Part shown: positions 20,020 to 30,323 of the stretch, piece after piece | Position numbering within the stretch: the stretch's first letter is position 1 | Layout: every line of letters starts with the position of its first letter | NCBI GenBank assembly: GCA_047495785.1 | Contig: JBLDXI010000025.1 | Coordinates: 1,240,001 to 1,304,000, forward strand | Direction of reading: 5' to 3' | Length of the DNA stretch: 64,000 nucleotides | DNA from: Lepidodermella squamata | Lineage: Eukaryota; Gastrotricha | Program-made: the position numbers and the translations under genes | The notes under the pieces: generated by a model | Seen by the model: the letters and a program-made list of their open reading frames with translations, nothing else | Told to the model about the DNA's origin: nothing | The model's database searches: none

Positions 20020-20092
20020 GGGGGATTAGCTCAAATGGTAGAGCGCTCGCTTAGCATGCGAGAGGTAACGGGATCGACGCCCGTATCCTCCA
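20020..20092 (+). tRNA. tRNA-Ala (anticodon AGC), copy 1
   Basis: The 73-nt sequence folds as a canonical tRNA. The acceptor stem is GGGGGAT with ATCCTCC and the discriminator base is A. The D-arm and box A read TAGCTCAAATGG, the anticodon stem-loop is CGCTTAGCATGCG with AGC, and the T-arm and box B read GGGATCGACGCCC. It is very close to typical animal tRNA-Ala-AGC. A long run of T directly downstream is a polymerase III terminator. Confidence 0.97.
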
Positions 20093-20118
20093 ATTTTTTT
20101 TTTTTTTTAATTTTTTTT
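20093..20118 (+). terminator. Poly-T polymerase III terminator after tRNA-Ala copy 1
   Basis: Two runs of T (about twelve and eight) directly follow the tRNA 3' end. Confidence 0.8.
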
Positions 20119-20205
20119 TAAATAATAATTTCACGTCTTTTTTCATTTATATCAATTGGTTCGCACCTAATGACGGCATAACACAAAAGGTCGATGGCTT
20201 GAGGT

Positions 20206-20783
20206 TTAAGAAGAAATTCTGTGAACCATGCCATCTCTTGCCCTGAGCCATATTAGCGAAATGAATTTTCCTCTTTGTGTCAATATGTGCACGAGGTTGA
20301 TAAACGTAGCAAATGTTGACAAGACTGCGTATAGGGACGACACAGATCTCTTCGCTAGAACTGAGCTTGCAAACAAGATGACTGCAGACGCTGAGGTGAC
20401 CAACACTACATTTATCGCGCATTCCCGATGTAGGTCGCTGTTCAGACGGCTAAAGCTAGAAATCTGACTCGAAGTAAGGTCCTTGAGAGAGTCACGATTC
20501 CTATGGCTAGCATTTGATATCCGGCTTGGACTAATGTCCTTCAGAGAGACACAAGTCACTCGAGGTCGAGGTTTCTTGGCAGTCTTCCACTTTTGCAATG
20601 TCAAAAATCCCAGAAAAATAGCTATGAATGTCAGAATTACTAATAAGCTGATTTCAACCAGTAATAGCGCGTTGTTCGTTCCAACGCCACATGATAAAAA
20701 AAGATTTTCCAGGAAAGTATCAGTGTCTTGAGAGTAAGACTGCGATACAATGACGATTGATTCAAGCATTGATCCCGAAAAAA
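20206..20783 (-). pseudogene. Duplicated 3' fragment of the minus-strand receptor gene
   Basis: It is identical to 22353-22930 of the complete receptor gene and covers extracellular loop 2 to the C-terminus (from FSGSMLESIVIVSQ to the stop at 20206). On the minus strand the frame runs without a stop into the 30-bp repeats on its upstream side. This yields a 396-residue chimeric open frame with the repeats read in an antisense frame (LRHLDGNPQG units). It has no receptor promoter, signal peptide or ligand domain, so a product is unlikely. Confidence 0.8.
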
Positions 20784-20792
20784 CGAGGTTCC

Positions 20793-21218
20793 CGTCAAGA
20801 TGCCGCAAACCCCGAGGGTTCCCGTCAGGATGCCGCAAACCCTGAGGGATCCCGTCAAGATGCTGCAAACCCTGAGGGTTCCCGTCAAGATGCCGCAAAC
20901 CCTGAGGGATCCCGTCAAGATGCCGCAAACCCTGAGGGTTCCCGTCAGGATGCCGCAAACCCTGAGGGTTCCCGTCAGGATGCCGCAAACCCTGAGGGTT
21001 CCCGTCAGGATGCCGCAAACCCTGAGGGATCCCGTCAAGATGCTGCAAACCCTGAGGGTTCCCGTCAGGATGCTGCAAACCCTGAGGGATCCCGTCAGGA
21101 TGCCGCAAACCCTGAGGGTTCCCGTCAGGATGCCGCAAACCCTGAGGGTTCCCGTCAGGATGCCGCAAACCCTGAGGTTTCCCGTCAGGATGCTGCAAAT
21201 TCTGAAATCTCTCGCTAA
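20793..21218 (+). pseudogene. Truncated copy of the decapeptide-repeat gene (14 units, no signal peptide)
   Basis: Fourteen 30-bp units (20793-21212) and the same Arg-stop end are present, but the first exon, the signal peptide and units 1-7 are missing. Upstream the frame opens into antisense receptor sequence. Expression as a secreted protein is not expected. Confidence 0.75.
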
Positions 21219-22166
21219 GATACCCGGATAATTCCCGCCGACAGTAGAGTGAGTGAATGTTCATACGCGACAGGAATCTGGGAACGTTCCTTTCATGATA
21301 TCCCACTATATCTCTTTTCGTAGGTTGAAAGAAGTTCCCATCATGGAATAAAGCAAAACAAATTTTCAATTTGGTCATTTTTGAAAATATAACCAAGTCG
21401 TTGTGTAATAGCGGTTCTTAGTGTTTTATTTTTTTGAGATGGCTTTCTAAATCAAATATGAAAGGTCACCGTGAAAATGATAATGCAGAACCAAGAACAT
21501 TGATTACAGTTTACATAGGGATTAATATATTAGCAGAGCTTGATAATACGTTCTAACCTGAGAAGCACATATTTTCATACACCCCATATATTCCACTCAA
21601 TCGTTGCCGTAGCAGTTTAGCTTCCGTGCCTGTCCATTATTACGATCTTCCGCTGTTACATCGGATTTGACTTTTATTACGAACTCGAACTTTTAGTTGA
21701 TTAATGAATATAAGATACAAAATATTATATGAATGCGATGAGGCCGCTCGATGAGCATTTAGCGCCTGTTCAAACATAGATAGATGCCAAAACTGCCCCA
21801 GCGTTTTTTGTGGCCTAGAGTATCGCCACTCTAAGAGAATAACAACAGCTGAAGATGCAATGACGCCTAAAACTTCAAGTCAAAAATAATATTAGAAAAT
21901 TCTTATATATTTGCTGCATTGTAATACAACAGGCAAAGCATTGTCATATATGCATTGTCTTCTGTACATTGCCGGAAAAAAACCGGAAAAAACATAAGAG
22001 CGCACATATTATGACGACATAGAACCGCACTTTCGCGGCATGTAATTACGCGCGAAAGATGTTGAAGGCACGAAAAATAGTAAAATACTGTTTACCCTCC
22101 TTTACAGCCGTATCGTGTATGAGTATCAAGTCTCCTGAGCCGTTATGGCAACTTATGAATCATGAA
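21219..22166. other. Spacer between the repeat copy and tRNA-Ala (copy 2)
   Basis: It is the second copy of the 19072-20019 spacer and holds no gene I can support. Confidence 0.5.
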
Positions 22167-22239
22167 GGGGGATTAGCTCAAATGGTAGAGCGCTCGCTTA
22201 GCATGCGAGAGGTAACGGGATCGACGCCCGTATCCTCCA
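22167..22239 (+). tRNA. tRNA-Ala (anticodon AGC), copy 2
   Basis: This is identical to the tRNA at 20020-20092, including the following T runs, and is part of the 2.14-kb duplication. Both copies keep boxes A and B intact, so both may be transcribed. Confidence 0.97.
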
Positions 22240-22352
22240 ATTTTTTTTTTTTTTTAATTTTTTTTTAAATAATAATTTCACGTCTTTTTTCATTTATATC
22301 AATTGGTTCGCACCTAATGACGGCATAACACAAAAGGTCGATGGCTTGAGGT

Positions 22353-24827
22353 TTAAGAAGAAATTCTGTGAACCATGCCATCTCTTGCCCTGAGCCATAT
22401 TAGCGAAATGAATTTTCCTCTTTGTGTCAATATGTGCACGAGGTTGATAAACGTAGCAAATGTTGACAAGACTGCGTATAGGGACGACACAGATCTCTTC
22501 GCTAGAACTGAGCTTGCAAACAAGATGACTGCAGACGCTGAGGTGACCAACACTACATTTATCGCGCATTCCCGATGTAGGTCGCTGTTCAGACGGCTAA
22601 AGCTAGAAATCTGACTCGAAGTAAGGTCCTTGAGAGAGTCACGATTCCTATGGCTAGCATTTGATATCCGGCTTGGACTAATGTCCTTCAGAGAGACACA
22701 AGTCACTCGAGGTCGAGGTTTCTTGGCAGTCTTCCACTTTTGCAATGTCAAAAATCCCAGAAAAATAGCTATGAATGTCAGAATTACTAATAAGCTGATT
22801 TCAACCAGTAATAGCGCGTTGTTCGTTCCAACGCCACATGATAAAAAAAGATTTTCCAGGAAAGTATCAGTGTCTTGAGAGTAAGACTGCGATACAATGA
22901 CGATTGATTCAAGCATTGATCCCGAAAAAATGCCAGCCATAACAATGCTGAACGAAGTCGAATTCAATATAATGAGTACAGACAGACATTTGTAAATGCT
23001 GTAACCCATGTCCATGGCCATTCCAAAAGCTAGAGAACTCATCAGAAGCCCGTATCCAGTTGAGATCAGGACAGACAGTGATTGGCAATAGGCATTTGCG
23101 TATGCGGTATCAAAACTTGTTGGAAACGTCAGTGCAGCTATTGTTATCAAGCAACAAGCCACCGCTTGCATGGCCAGCGTCAATCTTCTTCGACGGCTGT
23201 TCGCATCAATTTTCAGAGCTAATAGCTCAATTAGAATGAGCACTGCAGCTGAAATGCCAGTAAAACTGCTACCAACAGCGAGAGCATTTGTCGACAGAGA
23301 AGCCTCGAATCTGTGAAAATTCGGCTCACTTTTAGGAGGCAACCTTTCCTTATTTGACCATTCGAAGCTTTCAAGGAAGACGAAACTGCCATCAGCCCGT
23401 CTTTTCATGGCTAACCTTCTCGACCGGCCTTGTATTTGCTCGACGACGATCTGTGGAGTTAAAGACACCAAAGTACCAGGTAAATAGCCCATTCTACCGA
23501 AAAGCCCGGTGGAATTTTGACCGACTGTTAATTTCCTCACTAATTCGACCAGGCTGTTTTGCTTCCCAATGTCTGAGATAACGTTCCTCAGTGTCTCGTT
23601 AACTGCGTTTAGAGCTAATTCTGTGTCGTGAAGAATGCGAGCAGCGGCATGAGCCATGTCGTGGCAAATAAGCCTCCAACCATAACAGGCAATGTAATCC
23701 CATTCGGAACTTTCGAACGAAGAATCTCATTAAACTTGCCATATGTGACTCCTGTGTCGCTTTTTGACTCGGGAGAAAGCGAAATGCCAGAGTAGTCACC
23801 GCCTAAGAAAATAGCTCTCTCAGCGAACTCATCAGTCATTGTTTTAGTGCAGCCTCCAGGTCGAAGAATCCCAGGGGAGAGCAAGTCAACTGCACTGTTG
23901 AAGATCCATACGATCCTGGGGCCGAAAAGACCCTTGGAATAAGCCTGTGGCAAAATAAGGGACTGTTATCATGATATGGTTTCTTTAAAATCCTTTACCG
24001 AACAGGCAATAATAGGACAGGAATTGACATAGCAGCTCGCGAATATAATCCTAACATCAGCTGCCTTTAGTCTGTCAATCGATTCGCTAGGATCTGTAAT
24101 GAAAAATTCCTCTTTCGAAATATCCAATCCACCTCGTTGCGCGATATTCATAAAGTAGATCGAATCCTGAAAATAATTTGATTAACCAAACCAAAAAATC
24201 CTTAAAAAGGCTCACCGAGTATTGAAACTGGACCAAGTCAGAAAGAATCTCCAGCTTTGTCCAATTGAAGAACCTGATAACCTGAAAACGGGTTTCTGAT
24301 AATTCGCTGTTGGATGGGGCGAATCTGTAGAAATTCGGGTTAATCCGACGGTCGTCCAAACTGATGTCTGTGCAAGCGCCCGATATATCGATGTATCCAA
24401 AGTATTGTGCAAACCTTGCCGTAGCTTTGCACGTGGCAGAGCAAATTCCACCTAAAAATAGCGGGGCGGTAAATGCTAGTTTATTGCTAGTAGTTGATGC
24501 GACTGGAATGTTCACGCCGAGCGATTCATTAAGATAACTAGCCGGGCTGTAATTACGGAAGATAGCGATAGCTTTTTTGAGGCCCACCGAATCGAGGCAC
24601 TCGTCATCGCTTACATCTAGCACCAAGTTGTAGTTCGGTAAAATATCCTTATTTGAATTTACCGCATTCAGCGCGATTTCTATTGATTCCGTGCACAACG
24701 GTCCCATTGGTTGTATGAATCCACCTAAAGGCGCCATCATTGGAACTTTCAGGGTAAAGGGCTTCGACCAGGGTTGACCAGATACTTCGGATATTATCAG
24801 CATCGCGATCCAACTTGAAATGGCCAT
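22353..24827 (-). CDS. Intron-bearing GABA-B-like class C GPCR with a probable frameshift
   Basis: Three exons are read on the minus strand, 24827-24216, 24166-23999 and 23944-22353, with introns of 49 and 54 bp (GTGAGC...TTTTCAG and GTAAAG...CCACAG), both in phase 0. The product of about 790 residues starts with a signal peptide (MAISSWIAMLIISEVSGQ). Its ligand domain resembles the array members but is divergent (FNWTKLEILSDLVQFQYS, RLICHDMAHAAARILHD). In exon 3 the frame must change near 23722, between FNEILRS and ESSEWDYIACYGWRLICHD. No intron fits there, so a one-base loss or a sequence error is likely. Unlike the intronless genes, it has the classical class C pair: one Cys at the top of TM3 (ANAYCQSL) and one in extracellular loop 2 (LFLSCGVG). 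The 3' 578 bp are duplicated at 20206-20783. Confidence 0.75.
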
Positions 24828-26576
24828 CGTTATTATTGTAAAAAATAGGTATTGCTAAAAATTGAAATGTCCAATTAGCGTGACACAATCAGCTAAGACA
24901 TTTATGATGAAATTGTGATGAAGTGATCCTAGATGTTGAAAAGCAATAATCATTAGTCTTGGAACCGTAAACTCACATTTGGCTGCCTTCAACTGCACTG
25001 GAGATTTCTTAAATACGTGATGCGCAGCTGTCTCAGCAGTCCGAGGAACAGAACATAGTCCTGGAAAATGACAACTGCGCAGGTAGTCGTGACTTTCTGC
25101 TGATTACGAGCAGCCCCGAATAGCCAAAACAAGCCAATTGACTTCTTCCTACTCACACTCACTGTTTCTACCGTATTTTAAAAACTCCATGAACTCCAAG
25201 CTTGGATGATTACGTAGCCCGTTTTTTGAATATACCAAGAAGTTCGTTCACTCTGATGCCTTCCATGTCTCTCATTGTCCACTATATTATACAAATTATC
25301 GGAACCGACAGAACTCCGTAAATGCTGAGAGCTATATGTCATGTGCGTAGCTAGTCTGAACTCATCAGAAGGCCGAATAAAGCGTATCAAAAAAATGTTG
25401 AACTTTGGGACTATGTATAACCAACAGGAAATGGCATACACTTAAAGCATCACATTTCCTCTAAGCTGAGACCTGATATTCAGCATATTTAGCGAGTATG
25501 CAATTTCGACACATGATAGAAAGGGAGGCTATTTCTGTGGCATAGCCAACATATTTAGCCAGAAAATCGCTTTATGTAGGTAAAAATGAGGCTTCTGACT
25601 TCTTCACTTCACCTTCCAGGTGCATTATTAGCTCAACGTTCAAGATCAAAGGACTACCCATAGACAATAATACCATACCCCTTTACGTGATCACGCAATT
25701 TCACCCCGTCAAAAGACAAAACATCATTTTAAACAGGGTCAGATGATGAGCACCATGAAACATTTTAATGGCTAGTGGGTGGTTCAAAACACTTCCGCTA
25801 CTCCCTGCACGTAAATGACTTTTTAGCAAAGTTCGTGGCTATGTGGGCTAGCTCTTTTCAAGAGCTCTTTGTATTATTGATTTGATATTACAAATGACAT
25901 GTTCCGAAGATTAAAAGCTTCGGTTTGGGGTCCCATTTTGATCCCATTTCGATCCCTAAATAAAGCTCTAATTTAATATATATTACTTCCGCAGAAAAAG
26001 AGCAGCAATTGAAATTGAAAATAATTTTAAAATCGAATAATTTTCAGATATTTTTAGCCACTATCTCAGCTGCGGTTCAGCGCAAAATTCGCTGGCAGAT
26101 ACGGCGAGCGGTACATCGAAGAACACGGCGATGGTGTCTCATAAATAGCTTATTGAGTCTGAGTATGCTGACAGTGCGGGTTTCAACCGTCTACAGGCCA
26201 ATATTCTCAATTGGAAACATGTTATTTTTGCAATTCGCAGAATGTTTACTGAAGCTTCTATATAGTTATCGTCATAACTATTGTTGGGAAAGTTCATTAT
26301 ATGAAGTTCACTGCGACAAATATTTTTACATGCAAAATAGCGTAGTTCGGTACGAGCCAGCTATTTTTGTACGATAAAACACGAGTTTTGTTATCTGCCC
26401 TGTTTTCTGTAACTATCCGCACTGTAACACTTTTCGCTGTCTCTCTTTCTTCTTTCAAATATGCGGTAACTACGCAACCGTTTTTCTCCGCCGTCGTGTA
26501 ACGTGATGATATATTTATTCATTCAAAAACGAAGACGTCTCAGTTTTCGGCAAACATTTGCTAAAAAGCAAGCAAA
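24828..26576. other. Intergenic region of 1.7 kb
   Basis: I find no gene that can be supported; the open frames are short, lack homologous motifs and have no signal peptides. The right end carries the upstream block shared by the two sushi genes. Confidence 0.45.
26431..26492 (+). promoter_or_regulatory. Upstream block conserved between the two sushi-Ly6 genes (copy A)
   Basis: It contains CTCTCTTTC, GCGGTAACTACGCAACC and TTTTTCTCCGC in this order, about 85-145 bp before the ATG at 26577. The same series occurs before the second gene. It is either a retained promoter or simply recent duplication. Confidence 0.45.
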
Positions 26577-27754
26577 ATGAAACATATATTCTCTGCTCTA
26601 TTTTACATGTTCACAGTTTCGACATCAGTTAACGCTGAGGTAAGTCCTTCAAATCAACACTTTGATGATTCAAAGCTTTAGAAAGCTGAACGCGCGGATC
26701 GAAACATGAACATTTGAAATTCCAGTGCTACAGTCTGCCAAACGTAGCGAATGCGTTGTTGACAAGATATCCAGAGTCAGCCGACTACCCGTATGAGGAT
26801 GGTACAACGTTTATAATTGAATGCAACTCTGGATATCGGCTGGTTGGGAATAATTACATATCCTGTCACTACGGTGACTATGATGCAGTTCCACAGTGTA
26901 TCCAAAGAGGGGCGAATAGATCGGATGGGGTTGCGAATAGATTGGATGGGAGCATGAGCAGATCGGATGGGAGTGCGAATAATAGATCGGTAAGCTGCAT
27001 AACTCTACAGCATGATTATTTTGATCCAATTTTTCTCAGTGTTACTCACTGCCAATCATTCTGAACGCTGACGTGACGAGATATCAGGCCTCGGGAAATT
27101 TCCCGTATGAACATGGAGCAATCTATACCGTTACCTGCCAGATTGGATATTATCTCAGCGGCAACTCATTCGTCAAATGTCAAGACGGAACATGGCGCTC
27201 CGTTCCGGAATGCATCAGATCTACTACAAGTTCCTCTCCGCCTTCTACAACACCTCAACCGCTTTTTACCGGAAGACTTTCATGTGCTAAATGCACAGAT
27301 TGCAAAGATTCCGTGGGACGTATTTCGGAATGCGCGGATGATACATTTTCATATTGCCGCATCGTTGTTGTCAAAGGAGTTGTCAACATGCGCGATTGCG
27401 TGATAACCTGCAATGAGAGTAAGTTGGAACTAAAACACCACCGATTAATTCGATTTATACTGAATATCACCTCCAGCATACCTATTCTTGGCTGGGTCGA
27501 ACTCTCAAGCGCCTACCATAGGTTACAATAACCTGTCGGTTGGCAATTCTGTAACGGTTAGCGTATATGATTTCTATGAAACGAAATGCTGCCAGTCGAA
27601 TGGATGTAATGTCGCCGCGAATGTAAAAGCTTTGCGGCGTATTGAGCTTACATTTATGGCCCTTCTTCTCGCGACTAAGACGATAGATTTAATGACTGGA
27701 CATTGGAAAAGTTGGATATTCAGCGTTTACAACGTTTACAACTTACTCGAATAA
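26577..27754 (+). CDS. Sushi-sushi-Ly6 cell-surface protein, gene 1
   Basis: Four exons (26577-26639, 26726-26989, 27040-27418, 27477-27754) join in frame to 327 residues. Exon 1 is a signal peptide (MKHIFSALFYMFTVSTSVNA). Exon 2 is a sushi (CCP) module from CYSLPNVANAL to AVPQC with the usual four cysteines but a Tyr where the core Trp is expected. It is followed by a linker of Arg-Ser-Asp-Gly-like repeats. Exon 3 begins with a second sushi module (CYSLPIILNAD ... DGTWRSVPEC) and then enters a Ly6/three-finger domain (LSCAKCTDCKDSV) that ends in exon 4 with FYETKCCQSNGCN. A hydrophobic tail suggests a lipid (GPI) anchor. AATAAA lies at 27838. The function is unknown; binding or adhesion at the cell surface is inferred from the modules. 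Confidence 0.85.
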
Positions 27755-28557
27755 TGGCAGCGAAACTACATGGGAATGCTTTTACTTTCATACTCATTGT
27801 CAACCAGATTGTTCGTTATCATTCTTGGTCAAAGTTTAATAAATTTATTTCCCTTTTTATTGAAGCGTTTGCTCAGTTCGCAATGCCAGTTATTTTCAAT
27901 AAGCAACTCACCATGCAGAGATCGGTCTCCGATTAACATTGAACAATTAGAGCATCCAAAGGGGAGCGTAAATATGGGGCCCGGTTATATTTCACGCTAC
28001 GGTGTACCTATACTCGTATCCTTTTTCGCTGAACTGTGCTGAAAATGCACCACCATAACAGCAGCGAACGCGATAAGGGCCCGCTCAATCTTTGCCATTG
28101 GAATTGCAATTGATAGACACAATGGATGGGTTGAATACACGGGAATTTTTAAAGGCTTCGCACCACGCTTCATCTCATGACGTGTTATCTATCCATTTTT
28201 CGGAGGTTGACGCGTCGAAATTCTGATGGCGATTCCACGCATCATGTGAGCACCCGATGGAATGTTTCGTGATTAGGTATTGCTGTTGTGGTACATCATG
28301 CTGCAAGACATCCGAGCTATGAATAACAAGTAAGGTGGTGCTTTTCGGTGCTTTTGAGGATGCCTAATTCGATTTGGACACTGACACGTCCCTTACTATC
28401 CAAAATACTCACAGGATAGCTGTGCCACATAAATTCAGAGATAAAGCGAAGTTTCACTCAATTATCAGCGGTGGCTAGAGTGTCGCCTCTTCACCGTGAT
28501 TACGTCGATTTTTAAGACAGCCCATTTATCATCCCGAATTGTTAAAAACATGTTAAA

Positions 28558-28707
28558 AATGTCAGTGCGCGAAGTACCACTGAATTGAACTGGGGGGTAT
28601 TTTCAGGCCCAGATTTTATGACCAAAGGTCTTTTTGGTGTTTTCCGCCACGGCCTGCCGATACCCCTCAATCCCCCCGTACTTCGCGCCCTGAAAAATGT
28701 GTCAACC
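28558..28707. repeat. Imperfect inverted repeat with stem of about 50 bp
   Basis: The left arm (28558-28613, containing GCGCGAAGTAC and GGGGGGTATTTTCAGG) pairs with the right arm (28652-28707, containing GATACCCCTCAATCCCCCCG and TACTTCGCGC). The loop is about 40 bases. It could be a small foldback element or a transcribed hairpin; no target duplication is evident. Confidence 0.5.
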
Positions 28708-28930
28708 TCGGAACATCAGCCTAAACCTAAAAACTCTCAGAACCGAATAATATGTTGAAATGTGACGGAAAAAGTTGTTTTGGCGTAATAATCGATACCA
28801 GATAGTATCGTGCGAGAACAAAGCACCGAATTACATGCTGGCTACAATGAAACCATGGCAGCAACGTCGCTCTAAGCATAGCGCATTGCTGGAAAAAGTT
28901 GCGCACATCGAATAGATAATACGTTTTAGC

Positions 28931-28992
28931 TATTCTGGCTCTCTTTCATGTTTCGCAAATGTGGTAGCTATGCAACTTTTATTTTTCTCCGC
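28931..28992 (+). promoter_or_regulatory. Upstream block conserved between the two sushi-Ly6 genes (copy B)
   Basis: It contains GGCTCTCTTTC, GTGGTAGCTATGCAAC and TTTTTCTCCGC, matching copy A in order and spacing, and ends about 105 bp before the ATG at 29099. It fits a shared promoter element. Confidence 0.45.
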
Positions 28993-29098
28993 AAAACATT
29001 TCATTAAATATTAATGACCGAACTGAACGCAAAGCTGCCTAAAGCCTAAAGCAGTCGCATTTTTCGATTTAGTTGAACATTTTCGCAAAACATACAAA

Positions 29099-30179
29099 AT
29101 GAAAGTTTTATTCTGGACACTGGCTCTTCTTTTTACAGCTTCGTCGGGTGTTAGCGCTCTGGTAAGTCTAATGGCGGCTTTTTTTCTTCATTTGAAATTT
29201 CAAAATGAATCTCAAAAATGCTCGGAATATAAATTTCCAGTGCTACAGCCTACCAAATGTAACAAATGCACTACTGACAAGAAAGCCTTATTCCACATAC
29301 ACTCCGTATGCGGACGGTACAACATTCATGGTTGAATGTAACTCTGGATATCGGTTGATTGGGAACAATTACACAACTTGTTACTATGGCAACTACACAG
29401 CACTTCCGCAGTGTGTCCAAAGAGGGGCGAGTTATTGGAGTGGGAATAGATCGGTGAGCTGCAGACTTCAAGACATCATTTTTCATCTTATCTTTCTCAG
29501 TGCTACTCGCTGCCAAGTATTTTGAATGCTGATCTGTCGCGATATCAGGCGTCGGGAAATTTCCCCTACGAGGATGGAGCAATCTATTCCGTTTCATGCC
29601 AAAGTGGATACTATCTTAGTGGGAGCTCATACGTCAAGTGTCAAAACGGAACATGGCCCTCCATTCCGGAATGTATCAGATCTTCAAGTTCTAGTGGTGG
29701 ATCGTCATTTCTATCATCGCTATTTTCCGGAAAACTGTCATGTGCCAAATGCACTAATTGCAATGATTTTGTCGGCACGATATCGGAATGCGCGGATGAT
29801 ACATTCAAATATTGCCGCACCGTGGTTGTTAAAGGAGTAGTCAACATGCGCGATTGCATGATAACATGCAACGAGAGTAAGTTGAAACTAAAACATTCGC
29901 AGCAAACTGATAGATTCAACTTGTAATGTACCTACTGCAGCGTACGAATTCTTGTCTGGATCAAAATCTACATCGGGTAACGCAGGATACAATGGCTTGA
30001 CGGCTGGTAGCACCATAACGAATACAGGATATGATTTTTATGAAACAAAATGCTGCCAGTCGAATGGATGTAATAGCGCCGCGATTGTCAAAGTATCGTG
30101 GCTTACAGAGTTTGGAGTTTTCGCCTTTATTGCGGTTATAAAGGAGATGAACTCATATATTGGAATTTGGATGCCCTGA
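29099..30179 (+). CDS. Sushi-sushi-Ly6 cell-surface protein, gene 2
   Basis: This is the tandem paralogue of the gene at 26577, with the same four-exon layout: 29099-29161, 29241-29453, 29501-29876 and 29941-30179, introns 79, 47 and 64 bp, all GT-AG. The product is 296 residues. It has a signal peptide (MKVLFWTLALLFTASSGVSA), sushi 1 (CYSLPNVTNALL to ALPQC), a very short linker (RGASYWSGNRS), sushi 2 (CYSLPSILNAD to IPEC) and a Ly6-like domain (LSCAKCTNCNDFVGT ... FYETKCCQSNGCN), then a hydrophobic end. The shorter protein is explained mainly by the linker, which is expanded in gene 1. Several NxT/NxS sites occur in sushi 1. The exact C-terminus is the least certain part. Confidence 0.85.
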
Positions 30180-30323
30180 TGGATATCGATTCTTGGAGAA
30201 GGATGATGGAGCTACGAGGATATCATGCTATAACTATAATGCCTATTTCTGTTCAAATTATGTTCTCAAGAATTATGGCATATTTCGGAATTGGGAAAGT
30301 TCCATCGGACCCCTAATAGGGAT
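30104..30323 (+). pseudogene. Possible relic of a further sushi module
   Basis: In a frame other than that of gene 2, the sequence reads EFGCPDGYRFLEKDDGATRI followed by SCYNYNAYF and, further on, NWESS. This matches the sushi pattern F-x-C-x-x-G-Y-x-x then C then W. There is no clear splice structure and a frame change is needed upstream (CGYKGDELIY). It overlaps the end of gene 2. Confidence 0.3.

Larger units (their letters stand above)
18640..20783 (+). repeat. Direct duplication of 2144 bp, copy 1
   Basis: This segment and the one at 20787-22930 appear identical at an offset of 2147 bp, judged by eye and by identical translated frames. It contains repeat units 8-21 of the decapeptide gene, the tRNA-Ala and a 578-bp piece of the 3' end of the minus-strand receptor gene. 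The three bases CGA at 20784-20786 join the two copies and are not accounted for by either breakpoint. Confidence 0.9.
20787..22930 (+). repeat. Direct duplication of 2144 bp, copy 2
   Basis: Copy 2 begins inside the 30-bp array and ends within exon 3 of the minus-strand receptor gene. Because copy 2 lies beside the rest of that receptor, its receptor part is the original, while the original of the repeat gene lies in copy 1. This is the pattern expected of one tandem duplication. Confidence 0.9.
27755..29098. other. Spacer between the two sushi-Ly6 genes
   Basis: It contains the probable poly(A) signal of gene 1 (27838), an imperfect inverted repeat (28558-28707) and, at its right end, the conserved upstream block of gene 2. 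No gene is supported. Confidence 0.5.

Noticed and set aside
19912-20121. 69-codon frame across tRNA-Ala (also in the duplicate at 22059)
   Set aside because: It simply overlaps the tRNA; no supporting protein feature.
26009-26377. 122-codon frame in the 24.8-26.6 kb spacer
   Set aside because: No ATG at the reported start, no recognisable domain or signal peptide, AT-rich composition typical of spacer.
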